In this document: one piece after another, positions 33,007 through 47,353 of the stretch
Layout of the letters: every line of letters starts with the position of its first letter
Position numbering within the stretch: the stretch's first letter is position 1
Assembly: GCF_024756255.1 (NCBI RefSeq)
Contig: NZ_JANUHB010000002.1
Span: forward strand, 496,001 to 560,000
Reading direction: 5' to 3'
Source of the DNA: Massilia agilis
GTDB taxonomy: Bacteria > Pseudomonadota > Gammaproteobacteria > Burkholderiales > Burkholderiaceae_D
DNA length: 64,000 nt
Notes under the pieces: model-generated
Told to the model about the DNA's origin: nothing
Database searches by the model: none
What the model saw: the letters and a program-made list of their open reading frames with translations, nothing else
Program-made: the position numbers and the translations under genes

Positions 33007-34547
33007 GGCAAGGGGTTTTTATCGCGCGTGTGTCGTTCTCCGGTCACCACATTTTCAGCATATCGAATGCGTGTTCGCAAGTATTGGAACACGTTCGCAT
33101 ATTCCAAGTTGTTAATGTCACCTAGGTATTGGCCGCTCGCCTTAGCTACGAGCTGAGCAAGCTCTTCGAGGACGTGGTATTTATTCCGACCTCGCTCGGG
33201 AGGATTGATAGTTCGATGGAAGTCCGACGCAACCACCGCAATCGCCGATTCCAAATACACACCAAAATCTAGTAGGTCGCAATGAAATTGCACCACTTTC
33301 TCCCCGCGCTTACTAAGCCGGTGGACCAAAGGTGATACCAAAAATTTGAACGCACGGTCTTGCTCCGACATCTCCTTAAGAGCGGCACCCTTGCAATAAT
33401 ACAAATAAGCTGAGAAAGAAATAGTCGCAATCCCTCTGAGCGCGGCGTCTCGCGTTCCCGCATCAGAAAGAAGGGCTTCGAGCGAAGCATTTTGCGCTCG
33501 CTGTTTCGCCTTTGCATCGACTAACGGGTCCGCCTGCACGCGCTTTGATAGTGCAAGTAACTCTTGCCGTAAACGGTCCGGCGCATCGGTCACAATACAT
33601 ACAGCGGTAGAGATTGGGGCCTCGACGTCTGGTCCATCTCCAAACATCGCAAACGCCAAATGCGTCTCAGTATCTGTACGCTCCGTTGGCCAAATGGCCT
33701 CCATTGCTGTTGAAGGCATTTGTCGCTCTCGCTGTGCCTCCACGCTGGACAAATGCTTGGCCGTCACCTGCTCAAGGAAATTCAACAAGGACTTATGGAT
33801 ATGAGCGTTTTTGTCCTTCGGCTTGCAGATACTAAGATGATGAGCTTGAACAGGGACGCCTACTTCGCCAGGAAGATTTGGCTCTGAACTAGTGGGATTA
33901 ACGATTGTTACGCCAGGAAGAAACCGCCCAACATACGGCACGCGCATTGGCTCGGTTTCGACAAAAGTCCTCGTCAGGATTTCTTCACGACGCACCAGAT
34001 TCCGAAACTCCGTATTCAACGACGCCAAATGTTCATCGTGTAAGCCCAGATTCCTCATCTGCGGATTGGCGCGTGCGAGGTGAAAAAAAGAAACAATCGA
34101 GGCCCAAATCGAGCCGAAGTGAGGCGTCCCAACAAAGACTACTCCCTTTATTCTCCGAGCCAACTTTTCGTACCGTGCCACCCCTAAGGTAAAAGCCGAC
34201 TTGACGGCCATCTTGATTACCAACCCGCCAAGACTATGCCCTACCAGAACAATCGGCTCATCATCATCGGCAAAAGCTGGGGCGCTACATAACGTATCTA
34301 ATAAAGCTATTCCAAGGTGAGGCAGTGACATCGCATCGCCGAACCAACGGGTCTTAGCTGAAGCGTAACCTAGCAGCCAGACGGGGCAACCTGTCGCTTC
34401 TCCAACCCACCTTGGCCACAGGGTGTCGTCCTTAGTTCTGTTCGACATCCACGTATGACGGACATGGCCGTCCAGGCCATGCACAAAGACAACTTTCGTT
34501 TTGCCAGCATCGTCCGTTGGTGCGTATGCGCTTATTAGTTCAGTCAT
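33003..34547 (-). CDS. Large alpha/beta-hydrolase-domain protein, candidate defence effector
   Basis: 514 residues. The N-terminal 230 residues are a lipase-like alpha/beta hydrolase: VVFVHGLDGHVRHTW (oxyanion region), nucleophile Ser105 in GHSLGG and a VVFVGTPHFGS segment, closest in flavour to SERAC1-like hydrolases; an acidic residue and a His (about QAHHLSIC) could complete the triad. The remaining 280 residues match no domain I know; they contain mostly helical segments and no transmembrane segment. SERAC1-like hydrolases occur as effector domains of bacterial immune proteins, and this gene sits in a defence island, tail-to-tail with a retron RT with a 4-base overlap. Enzyme class is well supported; the biological role is inference. 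Confidence 0.7.
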   Translation of the reverse strand: MTELISAYAPTDDAGKTKVVFVHGLDGHVRHTWMSNRTKDDTLWPRWVGEATGCPVWLLGYASAKTRWFGDAMSLPHLGIALLDTLCSAPAFADDDEPIVLVGHSLGGLVIKMAVKSAFTLGVARYEKLARRIKGVVFVGTPHFGSIWASIVSFFHLARANPQMRNLGLHDEHLASLNTEFRNLVRREEILTRTFVETEPMRVPYVGRFLPGVTIVNPTSSEPNLPGEVGVPVQAHHLSICKPKDKNAHIHKSLLNFLEQVTAKHLSSVEAQRERQMPSTAMEAIWPTERTDTETHLAFAMFGDGPDVEAPISTAVCIVTDAPDRLRQELLALSKRVQADPLVDAKAKQRAQNASLEALLSDAGTRDAALRGIATISFSAYLYYCKGAALKEMSEQDRAFKFLVSPLVHRLSKRGEKVVQFHCDLLDFGVYLESAIAVVASDFHRTINPPERGRNKYHVLEELAQLVAKASGQYLGDINNLEYANVFQYLRTRIRYAENVVTGERHTRDKNPLP

Positions 34548-35086
34548 GATTTAGGTCCAAGCTCAGCCGTACTATATCAAAAATGGTACGCCCACTCGAA
34601 ACGACGGAATATTTCCATGGGCCATGAGTCAAACCTGAGCTTACGACTGGGCATATCCCGAGACTCTCTGATCAAGGGACGCGCACGAAGCAACGGAAGA
34701 TTACAGAGCCATCAGATGGCAGGCGTAACCTGCTCGCAGCAAACCGAGACGAAAGGACAACACGTGCTGAAGGCGTTGCCACGCGAAGTTTTCGGAGATA
34801 CTGCAAAACCTACGGGGCGAAAGTTACCGAGGAATTTTCTTACACTACACGCGCGCGCGAACTACTTTCGCACACCAAAGAGAGGCGAGTCCGGGAATCG
34901 AAGTGTTCTACTATTGGGTAAGCCGAGAACGTCGTCAAAATAAGCAGAACCTGCACAAGCGCGAACTGTCGAGCCTGAAGTCATGCCATTGCTATAGCCG
35001 GGGTACCAAACGGGTACCATGCGCACTGAGAAGCTTGGAGATTCATCTCTCCAAACACATGCGGCCACCTAAGCTATTGATTTTGT
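34548..35086. other. Noncoding right end of the island
   Basis: 539 bases between the start of the hydrolase gene and the tRNA-Arg 3' end. No open frame here has a ribosome site or protein-like composition. Contents recognised: the promoter side of the leftward hydrolase gene and the GGGTACC double site at 35001-35018. Confidence 0.45.
35001..35018. promoter_or_regulatory. Probable recombinase/excisionase arm site, right
   Basis: GGGTACCAAACGGGTACC, two GGGTACC half-sites, near-identical to 18745-18761 and 69 bases from the right repeat. Confidence 0.5.
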
Positions 35087-35163
<77 letters not shown>

Positions 35164-35194
35164 ACGATGCACGGCGAGCGCCGCGTTCGGATGT

Positions 35195-35226
35195 GAAAAC
35201 GGGCCGTCCTCGGACAGCCCGCTTTT
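35195..35226. terminator. Probable intrinsic terminator between the two tRNAs
   Basis: CGGGCCGTCC (35200-35209) pairs with GGACAGCCCG (35212-35221), one G-U pair, flanked by AAAA on the left and CTTTTT on the right, so it can end transcription in either direction. On the minus strand it follows tRNA-Pro, implying a separate promoter for tRNA-Arg. Confidence 0.55.
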
Positions 35227-35234
35227 TGAAACGG

Positions 35235-35311
35235 TGGTCGGAGTACAAGGATTCGAACCTTGGACCCCCTGCTCCCAAAGCAGGTGCGCTACCGGGCTGC
35301 GCTACACTCCG
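35235..35311 (-). tRNA. tRNA-Pro (anticodon TGG)
   Basis: Minus-strand cloverleaf: acceptor CGGAGTG with TACTCCG (last pair G-U), anticodon stem CCTGC/GCAGG with loop TTTGGGA (anticodon TGG), T-loop TTCGAAT, discriminator A, encoded CCA. It lies 55 bases after the glmM stop on the same strand and may share that transcript. Confidence 0.97.
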
Positions 35312-35366
35312 ATTGAAACGATCATACCGCTTCGGGTATGGCGCGTCAATGTAACCAAAAAGCTGC

Positions 35367-36707
35367 TCAGGCCGCCAGCTTGTCGGCGATCCGCTTGGCC
35401 ATGCTCTCTGCCAACGACGCGCTCTTCGCCTCGACCATCACGCGAATCAGCGGCTCGGTGCCCGACGGACGGATGAGCACCCGGCCGGCATCGCCCAGCT
35501 CGCGCTCGACCGCTTCTTTTTCGGCCACCAGTACCGAATCGCGCGTCCAGTCGAAGCCCGGCGTCACCCGCTTGTTGATCAGCGTTTGCGGATACAGCTT
35601 GAGGTCGGCGCAGCACTCGGCCAGGCTCTTGTTGGCGCGCTTGAGCGCCGACAGCACCTGCAGCGCCGAGATGATGCCGTCGCCGGTCGTGTGCTTGTCG
35701 AGCGCCAGCAGGTGGCCGGAGCCCTCACCGCCGAACAGCCAGCCGCGCTCCTGCATCACCTCGAGCACGTAGCGGTCGCCCACCTTGGCGCGCGCAAAGC
35801 CGACGCCCAGCTCCTTGAACGCCACTTCCAGCGCCATGTTGGTCATGAGCGTGCCGACCGCGCCCGCCACCGGACCAATCGCCAGGCGGTCGCGCACCAT
35901 CACGTACAGCAGCTCGTCGCCGTTGTACAGGCGCCCGCTCGCGTCGCACATGATCAGGCGATCAGCGTCGCCGTCCAGCGCAATGCCCAGGTCGGCCTTG
36001 TGCTCGACCACCGCCTCCGACATCGCCTTCGGTGCAGTCGCGCCCACGCCCGCGTTGATGTTGAAGCCGTCCGGCTTGGCGCCGATCGCCACCACTTCCG
36101 CGCCCAGCTCATGGAACACGTGCGGTGCGATGTCGTAGGCGGCGCCGTTGGCGCAGTCCACCACGATCTTCAGCCCGCGCAGATCGAGCTCGTTCGGGAA
36201 CGTGCTCTTGCAAAATTCGATGTAGCGGCCGCCGGCATCGCGCAGGCGCGTCGCGCGGCCGAGCTTGTCGGACGGCACGCAGCCCATCGGCCGGTCGATC
36301 GCCTGTTCGATTTCCAGCTCCACCGCGTCCGGCAGCTTGGTTCCGAGTTCCGAGAAGAACTTGATGCCGTTGTCCTGGAACGGGTTGTGCGAGGCCGAGA
36401 TCACCACGCCCGCCTGCAGCCGCAGCGCGCGCGTCAGGTAGGCAATCGCCGGCGTCGGCATCGGGCCGGCCAGCATCACGTCCACGCCGGCGGCGGAAAA
36501 GCCGGCTTCCAGCGCCGCTTCCAGCATGTAGCCAGAAATGCGGGTGTCCTTGCCGATCAGGACCACCGGGCGGCCGCTGGCCGAGGTCGTGCCCTTTGCC
36601 AGCACCGTGCCGGCCGCGTAGCCAAGCCGCATGACGAAGTCTGGCGTAATGGGCGACTGGCCCACGAGGCCACGAACGCCATCCGTACCGAAATATTTGC
36701 GAGCCAT
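35367..36707 (-). CDS. glmM: Phosphoglucosamine mutase
   Basis: 446 residues, the normal length. It interconverts glucosamine-6-phosphate and glucosamine-1-phosphate on the way to UDP-GlcNAc for peptidoglycan and lipopolysaccharide, in the cytoplasm. FGTDGVRG at the N-terminus, the phosphoserine loop VVISASHNP (Ser106), the metal loop DGDADR near residue 246, the sugar-binding GEGSGH segment and the phosphate-binding RPSGTEP near residue 410 are all intact. It is downstream of folP on the same strand (22 bases), the ftsH-folP-glmM order familiar from many proteobacteria. Confidence 0.98.
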   Translation of the reverse strand: MARKYFGTDGVRGLVGQSPITPDFVMRLGYAAGTVLAKGTTSASGRPVVLIGKDTRISGYMLEAALEAGFSAAGVDVMLAGPMPTPAIAYLTRALRLQAGVVISASHNPFQDNGIKFFSELGTKLPDAVELEIEQAIDRPMGCVPSDKLGRATRLRDAGGRYIEFCKSTFPNELDLRGLKIVVDCANGAAYDIAPHVFHELGAEVVAIGAKPDGFNINAGVGATAPKAMSEAVVEHKADLGIALDGDADRLIMCDASGRLYNGDELLYVMVRDRLAIGPVAGAVGTLMTNMALEVAFKELGVGFARAKVGDRYVLEVMQERGWLFGGEGSGHLLALDKHTTGDGIISALQVLSALKRANKSLAECCADLKLYPQTLINKRVTPGFDWTRDSVLVAEKEAVERELGDAGRVLIRPSGTEPLIRVMVEAKSASLAESMAKRIADKLAA

Positions 36708-36729
36708 TTGTTCTCTTTTATTTGTTCAG

Positions 36730-37566
36730 TTAGTCGGCGGTCGCCGCCTGCCATACCTTGAGCGCGTCGACCGTTTCTGCAACATCGTGCACTCGGACAA
36801 TTCTAGCGCCATGCGCTACGGCAGCCAATGCCGCACACAAACTTCCTGCAAGACGTTTCTCTACAGAACGACCTGTTACCGCGCCAATCATCGACTTGCG
36901 CGAAAGCCCCGCCAGCACGGGCAGGCCAATCTCATCGCGAATGCGCCCGAGGTGGCGCAGCAGCGCGTAGTTGTGCTCGACCGTTTTGCCGAAACCAAAG
37001 CCGGGATCGACGCAGATCCGCTCGCGGTCGATGCCGGCGGCCACCATCGCATCCACCCGCCCGCGCAGGAAGTCGATCACTTCACGCACCACGTCGGTAT
37101 AGACCGGCTTTTCCTGCATCTGTTGCGGGGTTCCCTGCATGTGCATGACGCACAGCCCGCAGTCGCTGTCGGCCACCGCCTCGATCGCACCGGGGGCGCG
37201 AAACGCGTTGATGTCGTTGATCATGTCGGCGCCCGCGATGATGGCCTCGCGCATGACCTCCGGCTTGCAGGTGTCCACCGACAAGGGCTTTTCCAATCCC
37301 TTGAGCGCGTACAGCGCCGGCATCACGCGCCGCAGCTCCTCCTCGACCGGCACGCTGGGCGAACCAGGCCGGGTCGATTCGCCGCCCACGTCGATCATGT
37401 CGACGCCGTCCGCCACCATCTGCTCGGCGCGCTCGACCGCAAACTCCAGCGACTGGTAGCTGCCGCCATCGGAAAAGGAATCGGGGGTGACGTTCAGGAT
37501 GCCCATCACCAGGGTGCGCTTGTCGAGGTTGAAGTCGAAGCGACCGCATTGAAGAAATTGACGCAT
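36730..37566 (-). CDS. folP: Dihydropteroate synthase
   Basis: 278 residues. It joins p-aminobenzoate to 6-hydroxymethyl-dihydropterin diphosphate in folate synthesis and is the sulfonamide target. Visible motifs: MGILNVTPDSFSDGG (loop 1), DVGGESTRPGS (loop 2), INDINAFR, MHMQGTP, DPGFGFGKT, and GLSRKS with the catalytic Lys region, then RVHDV. All are intact and in order. The gene lies between ftsH and glmM on the same strand; a hairpin separates it from ftsH. Confidence 0.98.
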   Translation of the reverse strand: MRQFLQCGRFDFNLDKRTLVMGILNVTPDSFSDGGSYQSLEFAVERAEQMVADGVDMIDVGGESTRPGSPSVPVEEELRRVMPALYALKGLEKPLSVDTCKPEVMREAIIAGADMINDINAFRAPGAIEAVADSDCGLCVMHMQGTPQQMQEKPVYTDVVREVIDFLRGRVDAMVAAGIDRERICVDPGFGFGKTVEHNYALLRHLGRIRDEIGLPVLAGLSRKSMIGAVTGRSVEKRLAGSLCAALAAVAHGARIVRVHDVAETVDALKVWQAATAD

Positions 37567-37593
37567 GTGAGTAAATCCAGGTCGTTAACAAGC

Positions 37594-37619
37594 GAAAGGC
37601 ACCCGCTTGGGTGCCTTTC
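37594..37619 (-). terminator. Strong hairpin between ftsH and folP
   Basis: GAAAGGCACCC and GGGTGCCTTTC form a perfect 11-bp stem with a GCTT loop. The T-run after it on the minus strand is weak, so it may attenuate rather than end ftsH transcripts before folP. Confidence 0.55.
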
Positions 37620-37637
37620 AGGGCAGGGTTCAGGAAA

Positions 37638-39521
<1,884 letters not shown>

Positions 39522-39710
39522 GAAAACTCCTCCGATGCGGCACGCATCTTGACAGATTTTAGAATGCCGATTTTACCCGCAATAACCAGGCCGTGCCACG
39601 CAGCACTACAGGACGCTGCCGAAATACCACTTTTATAGCATTTCACAGCGACCAGCAGGCGATTTTTCACGACTTTACAGGTCTCTCGCGAGTGATGTGC
39701 GGTTGCGGAC

Positions 39711-40397
39711 TCAAATATCAAGGGCCGAATCATCCGTTTCGTCACTTTTCTGCTGGGCGGGATGCTTGAGCCCGCGGCCCAGCAGGAAGATTTCCGACGA
39801 CTTGTCGCGGCTGGCCTTGGGCTTGACCTGCTTCACGGTCCGGAACTCGTCGCGGAACTTCTCCAGGATCTGGGTAAAGCCCATGTCCTTGAAGCACTTC
39901 ACCAACAATGCGCCAGATGGCTTCAGGTGGAGTTGAGAGAACTCAATCGCCAAATCGATCAGGTGCTCCATGCGCGCTGCATCGGCGGCCGGGATGCCCG
40001 ACAGGTTCGGCGCCATGTCCGACAGCACCAGGTCGGCCTTGCGGCCGGCCAGCACCTCGTCCAGCTGGGCCAGGATGTCTTCCTCACGGAAGTCACCTTG
40101 TATAAAATGCATGTCCGCGATCGGTTCCATCGGCAGGATGTCCAGCCCGATCATCGTGCCGTGGATGCCGCCGCCCTCCTTGCCCGCCAGCTTGCGGCGG
40201 GTGTACTGGCCCCAGCTGCCGGGGGTGCAGCCAAGGTCGACGATGACCTGGCCAGGCTTGATCAGCTTTTCCGCCTCGTCGATTTCCTTGAGCTTGTAGG
40301 CGGCACGTGCGCGGTAGCCCTCTTTCTGCGCCAGTTTCACGTACGGATCATTAATGTGGTCGTGCAACCAGTTTTTGTTTAATTTGTTCTTGGCCAT
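39711..40397 (-). CDS. rlmE: 23S rRNA 2'-O-ribose methyltransferase (U2552)
   Basis: 228 residues. RlmE (FtsJ/RrmJ) methylates the 2'-OH of U2552 in the A-loop of 23S rRNA late in 50S assembly. The N-terminal [32 protein letters not shown] region carries the first catalytic Lys, and [15 protein letters not shown] is the AdoMet site; [11 protein letters not shown] holds the catalytic Asp, and LLVKCF the third motif Lys. It is 16-18 residues longer than E. coli RlmE because of a charged C-terminal tail. It is divergent from yhbY, with 46 bases between the starts, and upstream of ftsH as in E. coli. Confidence 0.97.
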   Translation of the reverse strand: MAKNKLNKNWLHDHINDPYVKLAQKEGYRARAAYKLKEIDEAEKLIKPGQVIVDLGCTPGSWGQYTRRKLAGKEGGGIHGTMIGLDILPMEPIADMHFIQGDFREEDILAQLDEVLAGRKADLVLSDMAPNLSGIPAADAARMEHLIDLAIEFSQLHLKPSGALLVKCFKDMGFTQILEKFRDEFRTVKQVKPKASRDKSSEIFLLGRGLKHPAQQKSDETDDSALDI

Positions 40398-40443
40398 TCG
40401 CGTAGAATACTGCTTTTAAAGGATCATCCAAAAGAATTACATT

Positions 40444-40911
40444 ATGCTTACACTGACTCCCGCCGAACGCAGCGCGCTGCGCGCCGAAGCCCACGGTCTC
40501 AATCCGGTGGTCATGATCGGCGAAGCCGGCCTGACCCCGGCCGTGATGAAAGAGATCGCCAAGAGCCTGGACGCGCACGGCCTGATCAAGGTGCGCGTGT
40601 TCGGCGACGACCGCGAAGAGCGCATTGCCATCTACGAGCAGATCTGCGCCGAGCTCGACGCGGCTCCGGTGCAGCACATCGGCAAGCTGCTGGTCCTGTA
40701 CCGGCCCAAGAAGGAAGCCGAGAAAGAGCGCAGCAGCGCCGGCAAGGGCATGCGCATGGTCACCATCGTCAAGCCGAGCCCCAGCGGCCGGACCAAGCCG
40801 ACGGTCAAGAAGGTTTTGCTCAAGGGGAACGAACGGGTCACGGCGGGCGGCAACATCAAGCGCGCCAAACCGCGCCAGGCCAGTACCAAGAAGGGCGCAC
40901 TGAACAAGTGA
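40444..40911 (+). CDS. yhbY: CRM-domain RNA-binding ribosome assembly protein YhbY
   Basis: 155 residues. The first 97 are a CRM (YhbY) domain: LTPAERSALRAEAHGLNPVVMIGEAGLTP, then KVRVFGDDREER and GKLLVLYRPKK, including the GxxG-like loop region. YhbY binds pre-50S particles. The remaining 55 residues are a basic Lys/Arg/Ala/Pro tail not present in E. coli YhbY but common in betaproteobacterial forms. It is divergent from rlmE, another 50S maturation factor, and followed four bases later by a strong terminator. Confidence 0.95.
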   Translation: MLTLTPAERSALRAEAHGLNPVVMIGEAGLTPAVMKEIAKSLDAHGLIKVRVFGDDREERIAIYEQICAELDAAPVQHIGKLLVLYRPKKEAEKERSSAGKGMRMVTIVKPSPSGRTKPTVKKVLLKGNERVTAGGNIKRAKPRQASTKKGALNK

Positions 40912-40914
40912 TCG

Positions 40915-40940
40915 AAACCGGGGCCAGTCCCCGGTTTTTT
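40915..40940 (+). terminator. Intrinsic terminator of yhbY
   Basis: AAACCGGGG-CCAGT-CCCCGGTTT forms a 9-bp stem followed by a T-run to 40940, directly after the yhbY stop. Confidence 0.9.
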
Positions 40941-40953
40941 GTTGGCGTCTCCT

Positions 40954-41027
40954 GTAGGGTGGGCTCTTGAGCCCACGCGGTTGACACGCGGCGCGTACCG
41001 CAGCGTGGGCTCGAGAGCCCACCCTAC
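40954..41027. repeat. Palindromic intergenic repeat, family B copy 1
   Basis: Begins GTAGGGTGGGC and ends GCCCACCCTAC. Each end is itself a hairpin (GGGCTCTTGAGCCC; GGGCTCGAGAGCCC) and the two halves are complementary, so the whole can fold as one long stem. The same plan occurs at 61124-61203. It reaches to three bases before the stop of the leftward DUF4149 gene. Confidence 0.8.
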
Positions 41028-41029
41028 GC

Positions 41030-41485
41030 TCATCGGCTTTTCAGCACCAGCACCGCGCCCAGCAGGCTCTCCACCATGTGCAGCACCTGCGACACCCCGT
41101 GCATGGCCGCAAATTGCGTCCAGTATGGCGACGCCCTCACCCCGGCCGGCCCAGCTGCCTCGCGCATGCGCGCCATCGCCGGCTGCAGCCCCAGGTAGAT
41201 CACCAGCGCGCACGCAAGCATGGCCACCACCAAGATCACCAGCGCACGCTTGCGCTTAGCATCCAGGTCATGCGCAAACCGCGCCAGCACCAGCAGCACC
41301 AGCGCGCAAGCCATGGCCAGCCACGCCTGTCGCTCCAGCAGCGCGCCGACGATCTCGCCAGCCTGCGTGGACGGCAGCATGCGAAACACCGTGGGCGCCG
41401 CCACGTAGCCAAGCGCCCACAGGCTGCCCGCCCACAGCACCGACGCCAAGAGGCGCGCACCGCGCAGCACCGCGGCCCGTTCCAT
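41030..41485 (-). CDS. DUF4149-family membrane protein
   Basis: 151 residues with four hydrophobic segments (about 8-25, 50-68, 78-97 and 128-148). The GSLWALGYVAAPTVF motif in the first segment and the C-terminal MHGVSQVLHMVESLLG are typical of DUF4149 proteins, which have no established function. The stop lies three bases from a palindromic repeat, and the start two bases after greA's stop region on the same strand, so it is probably co-transcribed with greA. Confidence 0.85.
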   Translation of the reverse strand: MERAAVLRGARLLASVLWAGSLWALGYVAAPTVFRMLPSTQAGEIVGALLERQAWLAMACALVLLVLARFAHDLDAKRKRALVILVVAMLACALVIYLGLQPAMARMREAAGPAGVRASPYWTQFAAMHGVSQVLHMVESLLGAVLVLKSR

Positions 41486-41487
41486 GA

Positions 41488-41967
41488 TCAGATGTAGCGT
41501 ACTTCCAGGATTTCGTACTCGCGCGGGCCGGACGGCGCCTGCACCTCGACCACGTCGCCGGCGTACTTGCCGATCAGCGCGCGCGCGATCGGCGAGGTCA
41601 CCGAAATCTTGTTCAGCTTGAGGTCCGCTTCATCCACGCCCACGATCTGGTAGGTCACCTTCTGGCCGTTTTCCAGGTCTTCCAGGTCCACGGTCGAAGC
41701 GAACACCACGCGGCCTTCGGCGTCCAGCGTGGCCGGGTCGATCACCTGCGCGCTGGAGAGCTTGTTTTCCAGTTCCATGATGCGCCCTTCGATGAAGGCC
41801 TGGCGCTCCTTGGCCGCGTCGTATTCCGCATTCTCGGACAGGTCGCCGTGCGAGCGCGCCTCGGCGATCGCCTCGATCACCTTCTTGCGTTCCTGCGTTT
41901 TCAGCTGGTGCAGTTCGTCCTTCAGGAGCTGGGCGCCAAATTTGGTAAGTGGAACCGTTGTGTTCAT
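41488..41967 (-). CDS. greA: Transcription elongation factor GreA
   Basis: 159 residues from ATG 41967; the frame opens 20 codons earlier but that part lies in the leader hairpin and is not GreA-like. The N-terminal coiled coil (LKDELHQLKTQERKKVIEAIAEARSHGDLSENAEYDAAKERQ) holds the acidic tip DLSENAEY that reaches the polymerase active site to stimulate cleavage of backtracked RNA. The C-terminal FKBP-like domain ends GPREYEILEVRYI. It sits downstream of carB on the same strand, as in many betaproteobacteria. Confidence 0.97.
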   Translation of the reverse strand: MNTTVPLTKFGAQLLKDELHQLKTQERKKVIEAIAEARSHGDLSENAEYDAAKERQAFIEGRIMELENKLSSAQVIDPATLDAEGRVVFASTVDLEDLENGQKVTYQIVGVDEADLKLNKISVTSPIARALIGKYAGDVVEVQAPSGPREYEILEVRYI

Positions 41968-42009
41968 ATTTAATGTACTTCTAGCGTTTGTTTGTGGACG
42001 TACCAAGCG

Positions 42010-42056
42010 AAAACCACAGAGGCGCACGGCTTGGGCCGCACGAGCTCTGTGGTTTT
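42010..42056. terminator. Probable terminator between carB and greA
   Basis: AAAACCACAGAG (42010-42021) and CTCTGTGGTTTT (42045-42056) form a perfect 12-bp stem with A/T ends, symmetrical and thus usable in both directions. It lies 19 bases after the carB stop and would separate carAB from greA. Confidence 0.65.
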
Positions 42057-42074
42057 ACGGGTACTGCTTGGCGC

Positions 42075-45304
<3,230 letters not shown>

Positions 45305-45305
<1 letters not shown>

Positions 45306-46471
45306 TATTTCTTCTCCACGGCGGCTTGCATCAGGCTGATGAAGCGGTCAAACAGGTAAGCGACGTCGTGCGGGCCGGGCGAGGCTTCCGGGTGGCCCTG
45401 GAAGCAGAAGGCCGGCTTGTCGGTGCGGGCAAAGCCTTGCAGCGAGCCGTCGAACAGCGAGACGTGGGTCACGCGGCAGTTGGACGGCAGCGTATCCGCG
45501 TCCACCGCAAAGCCGTGGTTCTGCGAGGTGATCATCACCTGTTTCGAGTCCAGGTCCTGCACCGGGTGGTTGGCGCCGTGGTGGCCGAACTTCATCTTGA
45601 GCGTTTTCGCACCCGAAGCCAGCGCCATGATCTGGTGGCCAAGGCAAATGCCGAAGGTCGGAATGCCGGTCTCGATCAGCTCGCGCGTCGCTTCGATTGC
45701 GTAGTCGCACGCCGCCGGGTCGCCTGGGCCGTTGGCCAGGAAGATGCCGTCCGGGTTCAGGGCCAGCGCCTCCTTGGCACTGGTTTGCGCCGGCAGCACC
45801 GTGATGCGGCAGCCGCGCTCGGCCAGCATGCGCAGGATGTTGTACTTCACGCCGTAGTCGAACGCGACCACGTGGAATTTCGGGTTTTCCTGCTTGCCGT
45901 AGCCGCGGCCGAGCTTCCACTCGGTCTGGTCGAATTCATACGGCGTCTTGGTCGAGACGACCTTGGCCAGGTCCATGCCGTTCAGGCCCGGGAACGAGCG
46001 CGCCAGTTCCAGCGCCAGCGCCGGCTGCGGCTCCGAACCCTGGGTGCCGACCAGGATCGCACCGCTCTGGGCACCCTTTTCGCGCAGGATGCGGGTGAGC
46101 TTGCGGGTGTCGATGCCGGCGATGGCCACGACGTTCTCGGCCTTCAGGTAGTCGGACAGCGATTGGGTCGAACGGAAGTTCGATGCCAGCAGCGGCAGGT
46201 CGCGGATGATCAGGCCGGCCGCGTGCACCTTGGACGCTTCCACGTCTTCCGGATTGACGCCGACATTGCCGATGTGCGGATAGGTCAGCGTGACGATCTG
46301 GCGCGAGTAGCTGGGGTCGGTCAGGATCTCCTGGTAACCGGTCATCGCGGTGTTGAAGACGACTTCACCGGTGGTGTGGCCGGCAGCGCCGATCGAATAT
46401 CCTTTGAAAATCGTGCCGTCGGCAAGAGCCAGGATGGCGGGGACGGCTGGGCCAGAAAAAAATGGCGGCAA
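45305..46471 (-). CDS. carA: Carbamoyl-phosphate synthase small (glutamine amidotransferase) subunit
   Basis: 388 residues if started at TTG 46471. That start is chosen because AGGGAG lies six bases upstream and it gives the conserved N-terminus [23 protein letters not shown]; the earlier ATG at 46564 adds 31 residues unlike the family. [16 protein letters not shown] is the CarA N-terminal signature. The class I amidotransferase domain has the nucleophile Cys in FGICLGHQ and the His/Glu pair in [10 protein letters not shown]. CarA hydrolyses glutamine and channels ammonia to CarB. The stop overlaps the carB start. Confidence 0.97.
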
Positions 46472-46918
46472 GGGTAACTCCCTAATAAAGTTACCGTAGC
46501 GGCGCCACGCGTGGACGACATTTGCAGAGATATCCGCTTTACTTATCGCGGCTTGAAACGTCATTCACTGTGAAGAGAGGCGGTGTAGGCGCTACGGCAG
46601 GTGTATTGATGGCTAAACCCTGAAATTATATCCCAGGGACACCTGTCCGGCAATCGAGCGCCGACTAAATCCGCGAGTTTTTTAGTATGGATGCGATCAG
46701 GGCGCATGACTGGAAGCACGCCCATTCACATCAGCAATAACTGATGAGCTATCGGTGCCTGGTGCACATGAAAGGACCCGTCGTCCCGGCGGACGCCGGG
46801 ACCCATGCTGAGCGGACCGAAGACGGAGACTGTGACCCAGTGCATGCGGTCTATGGATCCCGGCCTGCGCCGGGATGACGGATCAAAAGGTGACTATTTA
46901 AGCGACAGATAACACTGC
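46472..46918. other. Leader region of carAB with a palindromic repeat
   Basis: 447 bases between carA and the leftward GlcG/HbpS gene. It should hold the carAB promoter, which I cannot place precisely. The part 46780-46880 is a family A palindromic repeat. No pyrimidine attenuator hairpin with a T-run was found by eye. Confidence 0.5.
46780..46880. repeat. Palindromic intergenic repeat, family A copy 1
   Basis: Two hairpins, GTCCCGGCG-GA-CGCCGGGAC (46783-46802) and ATCCCGGC-CTGC-GCCGGGAT (46857-46876), separated by a spacer containing CCCATGCTGAGCG and CTATGG. The same spacer words occur at 50570-50651. Confidence 0.8.
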
Positions 46919-47332
46919 TCAGGCAGCCAGCCCGAGCGCCGCGATACCCGCCTTGGCGATTTGCGCATCCTCGGCCGACTTCACGCCCGACACGCCAACC
47001 GCGCCAACCACATGGCCATCGACCACGATCGGCACGCCACCCTCGAGCATGCCCTCGATCTCGGGCGCGGTCATGAACGAATAGCGGCCGTTGTTGATCA
47101 GCTCTTCGTAGATCCTGGACTCGCGCTTGCCGAGCGCCGCGGTCTTGGCCTTGGCCGGCGCAATGTAGGCGGAAACCGGCGCCACCCCGTCCAGGCGTTG
47201 CAGCCACAGCAGGTGCCCGCCATCGTCCACGATCGAGATCACCACTTTCCAGTTGTTGCGGTTGGCCTCGTCTTCGGCTGCCGCCGCGATCTTCTTCACG
47301 TCATCCAGGGTCAGGACAGGTTTCATTTGCAT
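46919..47332 (-). CDS. GlcG/HbpS-family heme-binding-like protein
   Basis: 137 residues from ATG 47332 (GAGG nine bases upstream); an ATG three codons earlier is possible but lies on the ribosome site. The family pattern is complete: KPVLTLDDVKKIAAAAEDEA, ISIVDDGGHLLWLQRLDG, KAKTAALGKRES and a GGVPIVVDGHVVGAVGVSG turn. GlcG/HbpS proteins form an alpha/beta/alpha fold; some bind heme extracellularly, others are of unknown role. No signal peptide is visible here, so it should be cytoplasmic. It is 13-22 bases downstream-spaced from a patatin-like gene's end and is otherwise alone. Confidence 0.85.
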   Translation of the reverse strand: MQMKPVLTLDDVKKIAAAAEDEANRNNWKVVISIVDDGGHLLWLQRLDGVAPVSAYIAPAKAKTAALGKRESRIYEELINNGRYSFMTAPEIEGMLEGGVPIVVDGHVVGAVGVSGVKSAEDAQIAKAGIAALGLAA

Positions 47333-47353
47333 GGCTTGCATCCTCAGGTTGGG

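Noticed and set aside
34865..34920. A tRNA-like T-arm text (TTCGATTCCCGG on the minus strand)
   Set aside because: The flanking bases do not pair as T-stem or acceptor, so no cloverleaf forms.
34617..34943. A 108-codon frame near the right end of the island
   Set aside because: No ribosome site and no recognisable fold; composition looks random.
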